In this document: positions 26,411 through 34,161 of the stretch, piece by piece
How the letters are laid out: every line of letters begins with the position of its first letter
Position numbering within the stretch: the first letter of the stretch is position 1
Source: Nitrospira sp.
Lineage (GTDB): Bacteria; Nitrospirota; Nitrospiria; Nitrospirales; Nitrospiraceae
Length of the DNA: 64,000 nucleotides
Direction: 5' to 3'
NCBI GenBank assembly: GCA_005116835.1
Contig: SWDM01000023.1
Location: forward strand, 68,870-132,869
Program-made: the position numbers and the translations under genes
The notes under the pieces: model-generated
Seen by the model: the letters and a program-made list of their open reading frames with translations, nothing else
Told to the model about the DNA's origin: nothing
Databases searched by the model: none

Positions 26411-27292
26411 ATGATGCGATCTGTCCACACATGTGCCCCGCTCCTGGTTTCCCCCGCGTTCCTGTCCCGGCTCATGCGTCTCTACGACTACCCACATCCT
26501 CTTTACCCTGGCAGGACTATTCGCGGGTACGATCGGCCCCATGCGGTGAGGACTGCTCGCATGTGCGCGGCTGTGGCAGCGACGTTGGGTCATGGATCTG
26601 AGCTGGTTCGCCAATATCAAATCGCCTGTTTTCTGCACGACTTAGGCCGTGCTGGACTCGATCGCCGGCTTTTTGGGAAGATTTGGTCTTGGGCTAAGGA
26701 ACGCGGGGTTCCAACCAGACCACGCGAGTGGAGAGCCATATATCCGGAGACGGTCTATGGGCGAGAAACCGAGGCCTTTCTTCAGCGCTACAGGAAGGAT
26801 TTGGAGGCCGACGGCATCGCGATGACCCCTTGGGCCAAGGAGCAAGTCGAAATGCGGTTGGGCTATTCGCGCCGGCTTGCCCGCCGTCTTCGTCTTGTTC
26901 GGCCAGCCATCAGGCAGATGGGGGTAACCTGGGCTCCTTGGATGCAGCAGGTCATGCTCTATTATTACTATCCGGAGAAGCTGGCGTCGGCTAAGCCATG
27001 GGTCAAGCAATTGGCAGAGATTCTTGTGGCCTGCGAGCAATTTGAAGCCTACAGCAATCAGCGCCGTGGACGGGATTATTATGTGAGGAAAAAGGAAACC
27101 CTGGTTGATGCCTTTGCCTATTTGGAGAAATTGCAGCAGGAGGGTATTTTGAGTGGCGCGGTAATGGGGGCCTTGCGTCGATTGACGGCCCAAGGCGAGT
27201 TCGATTCTATCATCGAGAAGGCCCGTGGCCGCGCGTTGACGAGAGGAGAGCGACAATCGCTCCGAGCCATGGAGACGAAGAATGGCGGTTAA
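26411..27292 (+). CDS. HD-domain phosphohydrolase-like protein
   Basis: The conserved core has YDRPHAVRTARMCAA and, later, QIACFLHDLGRAGLDRRLFG, the H...HD metal-binding pattern of HD phosphohydrolases. LAEILVACEQFEAY is the late helix, with Glu where HD-GYP proteins usually have Asp. The protein is 293 aa from the ATG at 26411. The frame extends upstream to ATG 26264, but the promoter-like sequence at 26336-26365 argues for a later start. It overlaps the next gene by 11 bp, so they are co-transcribed. The substrate is unknown. Confidence 0.75.
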   Translation: MMRSVHTCAPLLVSPAFLSRLMRLYDYPHPLYPGRTIRGYDRPHAVRTARMCAAVAATLGHGSELVRQYQIACFLHDLGRAGLDRRLFGKIWSWAKERGVPTRPREWRAIYPETVYGRETEAFLQRYRKDLEADGIAMTPWAKEQVEMRLGYSRRLARRLRLVRPAIRQMGVTWAPWMQQVMLYYYYPEKLASAKPWVKQLAEILVACEQFEAYSNQRRGRDYYVRKKETLVDAFAYLEKLQQEGILSGAVMGALRRLTAQGEFDSIIEKARGRALTRGERQSLRAMETKNGG

Positions 27293-27704
27293 AACTGTAT
27301 CGTTGCGTCTCCCCATGCAGGGGAACAGCCAGATCGAGAATATCACGAAGTCTGTGGCCGAGGCCTTGGCAAACGCTGGGTTGTCGGCTGGGATCGTCAC
27401 GGTGTTCGTCAAACACACCACCGCATCGGTCATGATCATTGAAGATGAACCAGGCATCAGGGCCGATACCAAGGCCTTCTGGGACCGGGCCGTGCCGGAC
27501 GATCCTGCCTGGCAGCATAATACGAGGAACGCCGGTGAGGACAATGGCCACAGCCATCTGCGGGGTCAGCTGCAAGGGCCGTCGGTGACCATTCCATTCC
27601 TGGGAGGGTTGCTCCAGCTGGGAACCTGGCAGCAGATTGTGCTGATCGACTTCGATACCAGATCCAGGACCAGGGAGCTCATTGTCCAAATCATGGGGGA
27701 GTAA
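27282..27704 (+). CDS. YjbQ/UPF0047-family protein
   Basis: The 140-aa protein matches the YjbQ family along its whole length: ENITKSVAEAL, VTVFVKHTTASVMIIEDEPGI, HNTRNAGEDNGHSHLRGQLQGPSVTIPF and LGTWQQIVLIDFDTRSRTRELIVQI. The His residues (KHT, HSH) and acidic residues bind a metal in known structures. A weak thiamine-phosphate synthase activity is reported for the family, but its main role is unclear. The gene lies between the HD gene (11-bp overlap) and htrA (5-bp gap). Confidence 0.9.
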   Translation: MAVKTVSLRLPMQGNSQIENITKSVAEALANAGLSAGIVTVFVKHTTASVMIIEDEPGIRADTKAFWDRAVPDDPAWQHNTRNAGEDNGHSHLRGQLQGPSVTIPFLGGLLQLGTWQQIVLIDFDTRSRTRELIVQIMGE

Positions 27705-27709
27705 TCAGC

Positions 27710-28822
27710 ATGAGAGGGCTGGTGATGTCGGCGGGCTTGTTACTCATTAGCCTCTGGCCGCATATGGCATCGGCAGAGTGGGGGAAGCCGCTGGGTGGGA
27801 GCTACGATGGTCCCGAGGGGAAACCACGGGTGGTGGCACCTCCCCCTGCTGAGTTGGGCGCGGATGAACGGGCCACCATGGCCGTGTTCGAGCGGGCCAC
27901 GAAGTCCGTGGTCTTTATCGCGAACACGGCGATCCAGCGGGATCCCTGGTCGTTCAACCTTTTTGAAACTCCCCAAGGGTCCGGATCGGGATTTGTCTGG
28001 AATAAACAGGGACACATTGTCACTAATTTCCATGTCGTCCTCGGAGCCAACTCGATCACTGTCACGCTGGCCGATCGAAAGGAGCTAAAGGCCACGCTCA
28101 TTGGAACCGACCCCGATCACGATGTGGCAGTGTTGCAGGTTCGCGCGCCCGAAGAAGCGCTGTCACCCCTCACGGTCGGGACGTCGAACGATCTGCGCGT
28201 CGGGCAGAAAGTCTTGGCGATCGGAAATCCCTTCGGCCTCGATCATACCTTGACGACCGGTGTGGTGAGCGCCTTGGGCCGGACCATCAAATCCCTTTCA
28301 AATAGGACGATTGAAGGGGTGATTCAAACCGATGCCGCCATCAATCCTGGAAATTCCGGCGGGCCTCTGCTCGATAGCGCCGGTCGATTGATCGGCGTGA
28401 ATACGCAGATTGTCAGTCCCAGCGGGGCCTTCGCGGGAATCGGTTTCGCCGTGCCGGTGGACACAATAAACCGCATCGTCCCAGAGTTGATCAAATACGG
28501 AAAGCTCATCCGTCCGGGGCTTGGAGTCTCGCTCGTTCCCGATGCCATGGCCAAACGGTGGGGGATCAAGGGGCTGATTATCGGTAAGGTTGGACGTGGG
28601 AGCGGGGCGGAGCTGGCGGGACTGAAGGGCGCCCGCGAGACATTCGATGGCCGGCTGGAATTGGGCGATGTCATCACGGCAGTCGACGGCAAGCAAGTCG
28701 GAACTTTGGATGAACTGATGGATGTGTTGGAACGGCACAAAGTCAACGATCAGGTCACGGTCGAGTACTTACGGGAGACACGCCGTGAGCGTGTCTCCGT
28801 GACTCTCCAGGCAGTCAATTGA
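27710..28822 (+). CDS. HtrA/DegP-like periplasmic serine protease
   Basis: The 370-aa protein has a signal peptide (about 1-22, ending at ASAEW). The trypsin-like domain keeps the triad: H108 (NFHVV), D138 (DHDVAVL) and S216 (GNSGGPL). One PDZ domain follows (about 265-370, GLGVSLVP... ELGDVITAVDGKQVGTLDELM). Such proteases remove misfolded envelope proteins. It sits directly upstream of the proteasome genes on the same strand with a 61-bp gap, so extracytoplasmic and cytosolic proteolysis genes are neighbours here. Confidence 0.93.
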   Translation: MRGLVMSAGLLLISLWPHMASAEWGKPLGGSYDGPEGKPRVVAPPPAELGADERATMAVFERATKSVVFIANTAIQRDPWSFNLFETPQGSGSGFVWNKQGHIVTNFHVVLGANSITVTLADRKELKATLIGTDPDHDVAVLQVRAPEEALSPLTVGTSNDLRVGQKVLAIGNPFGLDHTLTTGVVSALGRTIKSLSNRTIEGVIQTDAAINPGNSGGPLLDSAGRLIGVNTQIVSPSGAFAGIGFAVPVDTINRIVPELIKYGKLIRPGLGVSLVPDAMAKRWGIKGLIIGKVGRGSGAELAGLKGARETFDGRLELGDVITAVDGKQVGTLDELMDVLERHKVNDQVTVEYLRETRRERVSVTLQAVN

Positions 28823-28883
28823 TCGGTAATCCCCGATGTCACTATGGTAGGATCATGAATCTGTTCCGCATGGAGGACTACCG

Positions 28884-30641
28884 ATGAGTGATCGCCGACC
28901 AGCTCAGCCATCAGATCCCACACCCAATGGAAAGACGGAGGATGGCCCTGATCCATCTGCACGGATGGAATCCGATCCGCTTGCGCTGATAGAGCAATGT
29001 CTCGCTTTATTTCCCGACGGCGATCCCAGGCAGAAGATCCTCTATAAGCTGCGCCATACCGTGACCCTTGGGCAAGCAGCGCAGCACCAACGGGAAGCTG
29101 AATTCAAAAAGGTCGCGGACGTGATTGCGAAGCTCACGGCCCCGGCCAATCGAGTCGGTACCTTGCTTGAGGTGCCAGGTGAAGGTCTTGCGCGGATTCT
29201 GGTGGGGGGCGCTGAGTACTATGCCTCGGTTGACCCACGGGTTCAGGCTGCTGAGCTGAAGATCGGCGCTCAGATTCTGGTCAACGAAGCCTATGCGGTG
29301 ATTAAGGTATTGGAATATGACCGGAATGGGCCGGTGTTGAAAGTGGCAGAGGCTCTGGCAGACGGGCGACTTCGTTTTGAGCAGGAGATGGGGCGGCAGG
29401 TCTTGATCCTCCAACGGTCGAGCGATCTGATCGGCGTGGATATTAAGCCGGGCGATGAGATACGTATCGAACCCAGCCTCCATGTGGCGATCGAGAAACT
29501 GGAGGATCGGAAAGCCAAGTCTCACCTGCTCGATGAGGTGCCCACCGTTACATGGGAGCAGATTGGGGGGCAGACCGAGGCTATCGCCGCGATTCAGAAA
29601 GCCATCGAGTATCCCCTGCTCCATGCAGCGACCTTTCAGCGCTTTAAATTCACCCAGCCAAAGGGTTTCCTGCTCTACGGACCTCCCGGTTGCGGAAAGA
29701 CTTTGATCGGGCAGGCAGCGGCCGCCAGCCTCTCAAAGCTTGTGGGGGAGTCAAGTCAGGCTGCTTCAGGTGCGAAGGAGGGTAAGCCGCCGGTGACTCG
29801 CGGGGCGTTCCTTCACATCAAGGGGCCTGAGATTCTCAATATGTGGTTGGGCGAATCGGAGCGGATGGTCCGGGATCTCTTCGCCCAGGCCCGTGCCCGC
29901 CGGAAAGAAGGGGCCTTACCGTTCATTTTCATCGACGAGGCGGAGTCGGTCCTCGGTACGAGACGGGCCTCTCGGTCATTCAACATTTCCAGCACCCTGG
30001 TTCCGATGTTCTGTTCCGAAATGGACGGGATCGAGTCCTTGCACGATGTGGTCATTATTCTGGCTTCGAACAGGCCGGACCTGATCGACCCGGCTGTGCT
30101 GCGGCCCGGGCGGATCGATCGTAAGATCAAGGTAGGCCGTCCCAATCGCGAATCGGCGGCAGCGATTTTGAACGTGTATCTCACGGACGATCTGCCGTTG
30201 GACCGGCAATGGATCGACCAACACGGTGGGGACCGGAAGAAGGCCTGTGCCGACCTTGTCGATCATGCGCTCGCCACGATTTTCTCGCGGATCGATGAGA
30301 ATCGGCTTCTGTCGATCAGGCTCCGAAACGGACAGAACAAAGTACTCTATCGAAGCGATCTGATCAGCGGAGCGATCTTGGCTTCGATCGTTCAACGAGC
30401 GAAAGAACAGGCGATCGAACGTATGATTGCGGCCGGTGGGGCTGAACAGGGCGGCATGATCTTGGATGATCTAGTGAACTCCGTTCATGCAGAATTCAGG
30501 GAGGGCGAGATGCTTCCTCCCGACGACGCAGCAGAAGAATGGCTCAAGCTCCTCGATCACCATCCGGAGCAGATCGTCGGTATCTCGTCGTTCCGGAGAG
30601 GGCGACAGTCTGAAGAGAGATTGATCAACCAAATTATCTAG
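28884..30641 (+). CDS. arc: Proteasome-associated AAA ATPase ARC/Mpa
   Basis: The 585-aa protein is the unfoldase that threads tagged proteins into the 20S core. It has a short N-terminal helical stretch (about 65-90), two OB-fold domains (about 90-205), then an AAA module with Walker A GPPGCGKT (266-273), Walker B FIFIDE (347-352) and RPGRIDR arginine fingers. The pore loop is NMWLGE (319-324), Trp where Mpa has Tyr. The C-terminus ends LINQII, with no hydrophobic-Tyr-X motif, which in actinobacterial ARC docks on the 20S ring. Docking must differ or be weak. It is followed by dop, ubact, prcB, prcA and pafA. The ATG follows TGGAGGA. Confidence 0.93.
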   Translation: MSDRRPAQPSDPTPNGKTEDGPDPSARMESDPLALIEQCLALFPDGDPRQKILYKLRHTVTLGQAAQHQREAEFKKVADVIAKLTAPANRVGTLLEVPGEGLARILVGGAEYYASVDPRVQAAELKIGAQILVNEAYAVIKVLEYDRNGPVLKVAEALADGRLRFEQEMGRQVLILQRSSDLIGVDIKPGDEIRIEPSLHVAIEKLEDRKAKSHLLDEVPTVTWEQIGGQTEAIAAIQKAIEYPLLHAATFQRFKFTQPKGFLLYGPPGCGKTLIGQAAAASLSKLVGESSQAASGAKEGKPPVTRGAFLHIKGPEILNMWLGESERMVRDLFAQARARRKEGALPFIFIDEAESVLGTRRASRSFNISSTLVPMFCSEMDGIESLHDVVIILASNRPDLIDPAVLRPGRIDRKIKVGRPNRESAAAILNVYLTDDLPLDRQWIDQHGGDRKKACADLVDHALATIFSRIDENRLLSIRLRNGQNKVLYRSDLISGAILASIVQRAKEQAIERMIAAGGAEQGGMILDDLVNSVHAEFREGEMLPPDDAAEEWLKLLDHHPEQIVGISSFRRGRQSEERLINQII

Positions 30642-30642
30642 G

Positions 30643-30715
30643 AGTCTAAAGTCTGAACGTTAAAAAGTCGTCAAGTCTGGAATCGGCACTTTCTGACTTG
30701 AAGACTTTCGACATG
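30643..30715. repeat. Heptamer repeat arrays forming a hairpin (arc-dop gap)
   Basis: Consecutive 7-bp units (AGTCTAA, AGTCTGA, ACGTTAA, AAAGTCG, TCAAGTC) face a second array (ACTTTCT, GACTTGA, AGACTTT). AGTCGTCAAGTC (30666-30677) and GACTTGAAGACT (30695-30706) pair at 11 of 12 positions. The structure fills the gap between arc and dop. Confidence 0.6.
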
Positions 30716-30729
30716 ATGACAGTTTAACG

Positions 30730-32256
30730 ATGCGACTCTTTGGGATTGAAACAGAGTACGGTATTACCAGGGAAGACCAGGAGCTGGTCGATCCGGTCGT
30801 GGAGTCGATGGAGTTGGTGCGGGCTCACCTGACTGCCTCGTTCGAACGGCGATGGGACTATGGCGGTGAAGATCCGCATGAGGATGCGCGGGGGTTTCGG
30901 GTTTCCGGCCTACAGCAGGATAAGGAAGAAGACGAGTTTGCCAAGGTCGATGCCCATCGGCCATTTTCGTTTCACGAGATGAAGAGCGATCTCGTGCTTC
31001 CGAACGGCGCGCGATTTTATAACGACCATACGCACCCTGAATATTCCACGCCTGAATGTCGGACGCTCTTGGATATCCTTGCCCATGACCGTGCCGGGGA
31101 GCGTATTGTCCAGCGGGCGGCGGAACGGCGTAACCATACGCTCGGCGGACCGCATGTGCAGCTGTATAAAAATAACACGGATTTCCACGGGCACAGTTAC
31201 GGTTGCCACGATAACTATCTTGTCTCTCGCTCAATTCCATTCTCATCGCTGACCGCGGGATTGCTGCCGTTCCTTGTCAGCCGGCAGATCCTTGCGGGAG
31301 CCGGCAAGGTAGGGGTAGAGGGGCAAGAGAGCGGGTTCGTGCCTGGCCAGTATCAGCTCTCTCAGCGAGCGGACTTTATGGAGACGGATTTGAGCGTCGA
31401 CACGATGCACAACCGGCCGATTCTGAATACGAGAGACGAGCCCCATGCGGTGCGGGAGAAATATCGGAGGCTCCACCTCATTATCGGCGATGCCAATATG
31501 TGCGAGTACAGCACAGCGCTGAAGGTGGGGACGACGCAGCTGGCGTTGGAGTTGATTGCGCGAGGCGTTGCGCCGGCTCTTGAATTGGAACAGCCTGTCA
31601 TTGCCGTGAAACAGCTCTCTCGCGATCAGAATCTCAAGGCTGCGGTTCGTCGGAAAGAAGGCAGCACGATTACTGGACTCGACATCCAAGAGCTATACTA
31701 CCTCGCGGCTGAGAAGCATTTGGCCGGTACCGATGCAGAGACCGACTGGATCCTTCACGAATGGGGTTCCACGCTGCGACAGCTTACCGGCGACCGGAGA
31801 CAACTTGTCGGGAAGCTCGATTGGGTCACCAAGCTCTGGCTGATGGAAACCTTTATGCAGGAAGAGAAGCTTGGCTGGGACGATCCCTGGCTGGCGAGTT
31901 TGGATTTGGAGTACCATAATCTGAATCCGGATCGCGGGCTCTTTCTGGGGATCGAAGCAGAGGGAAAGGCCTGGCGAATGACATCGGAGCGGGATGTCGA
32001 AGCGGCATTGGTGGCCGGCCCAGCCGATACCAGAGGGGGTATTCGCGGTCTCTGCATCAGACGGTTTCCGGATCAGATCAAGTCGATGCAGTGGGAACGT
32101 ATTCAGTTCAGCGGGGGGCTGCTCCCGCGTACTTTGGAGATGGGCGATCTCTTCGAGCCAGAGGCAGTGCGAGCTTGTGCGAAGATGATCGAGAGTGCGG
32201 CATCCCCTATGGATGCGCTGAACGAATGGAATAGAAACAAGGAGTCCCGATCATGA
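30730..32256 (+). CDS. dop: Dop, UBact/Pup deamidase-depupylase
   Basis: The 508-aa protein belongs to the glutamine-synthetase-like carboxylate-amine ligase fold: GIETEYG at the N-terminus binds Mg-ATP, and NDHTHPEYSTPEC holds the catalytic Asp (D99). An acidic insertion (about 41-80) matches the Dop-specific loop absent from PafA. Dop deamidates the C-terminal Gln of the modifier and removes it from substrates. The product of the overlapping downstream gene ends in Gln, so this step is needed. The dop stop overlaps the ubact start (ATGA). Confidence 0.92.
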   Translation: MRLFGIETEYGITREDQELVDPVVESMELVRAHLTASFERRWDYGGEDPHEDARGFRVSGLQQDKEEDEFAKVDAHRPFSFHEMKSDLVLPNGARFYNDHTHPEYSTPECRTLLDILAHDRAGERIVQRAAERRNHTLGGPHVQLYKNNTDFHGHSYGCHDNYLVSRSIPFSSLTAGLLPFLVSRQILAGAGKVGVEGQESGFVPGQYQLSQRADFMETDLSVDTMHNRPILNTRDEPHAVREKYRRLHLIIGDANMCEYSTALKVGTTQLALELIARGVAPALELEQPVIAVKQLSRDQNLKAAVRRKEGSTITGLDIQELYYLAAEKHLAGTDAETDWILHEWGSTLRQLTGDRRQLVGKLDWVTKLWLMETFMQEEKLGWDDPWLASLDLEYHNLNPDRGLFLGIEAEGKAWRMTSERDVEAALVAGPADTRGGIRGLCIRRFPDQIKSMQWERIQFSGGLLPRTLEMGDLFEPEAVRACAKMIESAASPMDALNEWNRNKESRS

Positions 32257-32447
32257 ACTACAGCTCAATGCCGGAACGTCGTGAAGGGCCAGGCAATCCG
32301 ATGCCGAAGGCGCCGAGTCCGTCCGATGAGGGTGGCGGGCCAAAACGGCCGGAGACCGGGTCTCCCGACAAAGACAATCTACTCAAGCGCATGCGCAAGG
32401 TCGATCCGAAACAGGCTGAGCGGTATCGGCAACGAACAGGACAGTAA
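32253..32447 (+). CDS. ubact: UBact, Pup-like protein modifier
   Basis: This 64-aa, hydrophilic, Pro/Gly/Lys/Arg-rich protein is predicted to be disordered, with a short helical C-terminal part (DNLLKRMRKVDPKQAERY). It ends in RQRTGQ. The terminal Gly-Gln is the Pup-family signature; Gln becomes Glu by Dop and is joined to substrate lysines by PafA. The length and the KVDPKQAERYRQRTG ending are those of UBact of Nitrospirota. The ATG at 32253 is preceded by AAGGAG at 8 nt. A second in-frame ATG is at 32268. Confidence 0.93.
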   Translation: MNYSSMPERREGPGNPMPKAPSPSDEGGGPKRPETGSPDKDNLLKRMRKVDPKQAERYRQRTGQ

Positions 32448-32455
32448 GGGAAGAA

Positions 32456-32548
32456 GTGCTGAGTTCTGAGTGCTGAGTACTCAGGATGGACCAGGATTCA
32501 GGAGTCAGACGTCGAGCCACTACTCAGCACTCAGCACTTTTCACTCAG
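32456..32548. repeat. Paired heptamer arrays forming a hairpin (ubact-prcB gap)
   Basis: GTGCTGA, GTTCTGA, GTGCTGA, GTACTCA (32456-32483) and TACTCAG, CACTCAG, CACTTTT, CACTCAG (32521-32548) are four-unit arrays in opposite orientation. GAGTGCTGAGTA (32468-32479) and TACTCAGCACTC (32521-32532) pair perfectly across a 41-nt loop. The left arm also contains the palindrome CTGAGTACTCAG. Confidence 0.7.
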
Positions 32549-32563
32549 AACTAAGGGGATGAG

Positions 32564-33337
32564 ATGGGGATGCAAGGCGATTTCTATCAGTTACTCAAAG
32601 AACAGGGCTATGCACTGGCAACTTCAGGCCAGGTAGGGACTGGTCATGCGCTCACGAACGCCACCACGATTCTCGCCTTCAAGTATCGCGATGGGGTGTT
32701 GGTGGCGGGAGATCGCCGCGCGACCGCCGGCAACATGGTGATGTACGATCGCACGGATAAGGTATTGGAGATCGATCGGCACAGTGTGATGGCGATCGCC
32801 GGGGTTCCGGCGACGGCTTATGAAATGGTGCGGATCCTGGAACATTCCTTCAAATACTACCGGCGGACGCAGCTGCAGGAGTTGAGCTTCGACGGCAAGC
32901 TACGCGCTGTCTCCAAGCTCTTGAAGGAGAATGTGCCGGCGGCCCTGGCTGGGACTGGGGCGGTGGTCCCTGTGTTTGCCGGCTACGATCTGGAGCAGGG
33001 CTCAGCCAAGATATACTTCTACGATATACTCGGAGCGGAGTTTGAGGCTGTCGAGTATGCCGTATCCGGGTCCGGTTCCCCCACGATCCGTGGGATCTTG
33101 CACTATTTGAATACCTGGGGCGAACAGCCGCTCAATGCATTGCCGGAAGAACAGGCGATGGTGCAGGCGTTACGATTGCTCACGAGCGCGGCGGAGTTCG
33201 ATTCGGCGACCGGCGGGGTCAATCGAGAAGCGAGCTTGTACCCTGTGATCAAGTTGATTACAGGGGTCGGGATCCAGACGGTGCCGGATGCGACATTGAA
33301 ACCTCTTTATGAATCACAGGTGGTGCGCTATGTATGA
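32564..33337 (+). CDS. prcB: 20S proteasome beta subunit PrcB
   Basis: The 257-aa protein carries an N-terminal propeptide of 33 residues that should be cut off before T34 (NA/TTILAFKYRDGVLVAGDRRAT). The mature protein keeps the catalytic set: Thr1, the Asp of AGDRR (residue 17 in standard numbering) and the Lys of DKVLEI (33). The residue before the cleavage site is Ala instead of the common Gly. It is the proteolytic subunit and forms the inner rings of the 20S core with PrcA. It overlaps prcA by 8 bp. Confidence 0.94.
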   Translation: MGMQGDFYQLLKEQGYALATSGQVGTGHALTNATTILAFKYRDGVLVAGDRRATAGNMVMYDRTDKVLEIDRHSVMAIAGVPATAYEMVRILEHSFKYYRRTQLQELSFDGKLRAVSKLLKENVPAALAGTGAVVPVFAGYDLEQGSAKIYFYDILGAEFEAVEYAVSGSGSPTIRGILHYLNTWGEQPLNALPEEQAMVQALRLLTSAAEFDSATGGVNREASLYPVIKLITGVGIQTVPDATLKPLYESQVVRYV

Positions 33338-34160
33338 AGAACCCTATCGCTGGGTAGAAGCGGTCGGCAATCGGCGGCAGTATCTGGACGAACAGTTCAA
33401 GCAAGGGAGCCCGGTTGTTGCGCTGACCTATGAGGGAGGCATTCTCATCACTACGGTCAGTAAAGGGACTCCCAAGCTTTATGAGATCTATGACCGATTG
33501 GCATTGGGTGGGATGGGACATCCCACGGATTTGGAAAAGCTTCGCTTCAGTCTGCTAGAAATGGCTCATGTCGAAGGTTTCAACCGCTCACCGTCCGATG
33601 TGACGGGAGCGAGACTGATTAAGAACGGCATTGCTCCGGTCATCAAGCAAGCCTTCGAGGAAGTGTATAAGGCGCCGTTCATCGTGCGTATTTTGGTAGC
33701 CGAGTTAGGGCAGAAACCGGAGAAGGACGCGCTGTTGACGATTAATTACGACGGAACATTTGAGGAAGTCACAGGTCATGCGGTTCTCGCTGCTACCACG
33801 GCTATTCAAGCGAAGATGCTGACCTATCTCAAGGATCAGCAGCAGGCCACACTGACATTGGAACAGGCGTTGGATCTCACGCTGCGCGTTTGGGCGATCG
33901 GATCGTTAGCCCAGCAACAGGCTGAGGCAGATCAAGATGCTGAAGCCAAGCCGACGGCTAGTGGAGCAGGGTCAGTGGCTGCTGTCATCCCAAGCAGAGA
34001 CGCGTTGATCGAACATGTGCGAGGTCTTGCCGGTGAACGGACAATCGAATGCGCGATCCTCGAGCGCCAGGCTCCCGGCACGTCCAAGTATCGGCCACTC
34101 AAGCAGGCAGTGCTGTTACGTCTTCTGCCGGCGGCGCTTCAATCCGTCGTGGCGCATTGA
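33330..34160 (+). CDS. prcA: 20S proteasome alpha subunit PrcA
   Basis: Starting at ATG 33330, the protein is 276 aa and has the proteasome fold without a catalytic Thr: QGSPVVALTYEGGILITT, EIYDRLALGGMGHPTDLEKLR and ARLIKNGIAPVIKQAFEEV. The short N-terminal tail (MYEEPYRWVEA) would form the gate of the outer ring. The C-terminal extension (about 215-276), with an Ala/Glu-rich linker and a final helical segment, is somewhat longer than usual. It is co-transcribed with prcB and ends one base before the pafA start. Confidence 0.92.
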   Translation: MYEEPYRWVEAVGNRRQYLDEQFKQGSPVVALTYEGGILITTVSKGTPKLYEIYDRLALGGMGHPTDLEKLRFSLLEMAHVEGFNRSPSDVTGARLIKNGIAPVIKQAFEEVYKAPFIVRILVAELGQKPEKDALLTINYDGTFEEVTGHAVLAATTAIQAKMLTYLKDQQQATLTLEQALDLTLRVWAIGSLAQQQAEADQDAEAKPTASGAGSVAAVIPSRDALIEHVRGLAGERTIECAILERQAPGTSKYRPLKQAVLLRLLPAALQSVVAH

Positions 34161-34161
34161 G

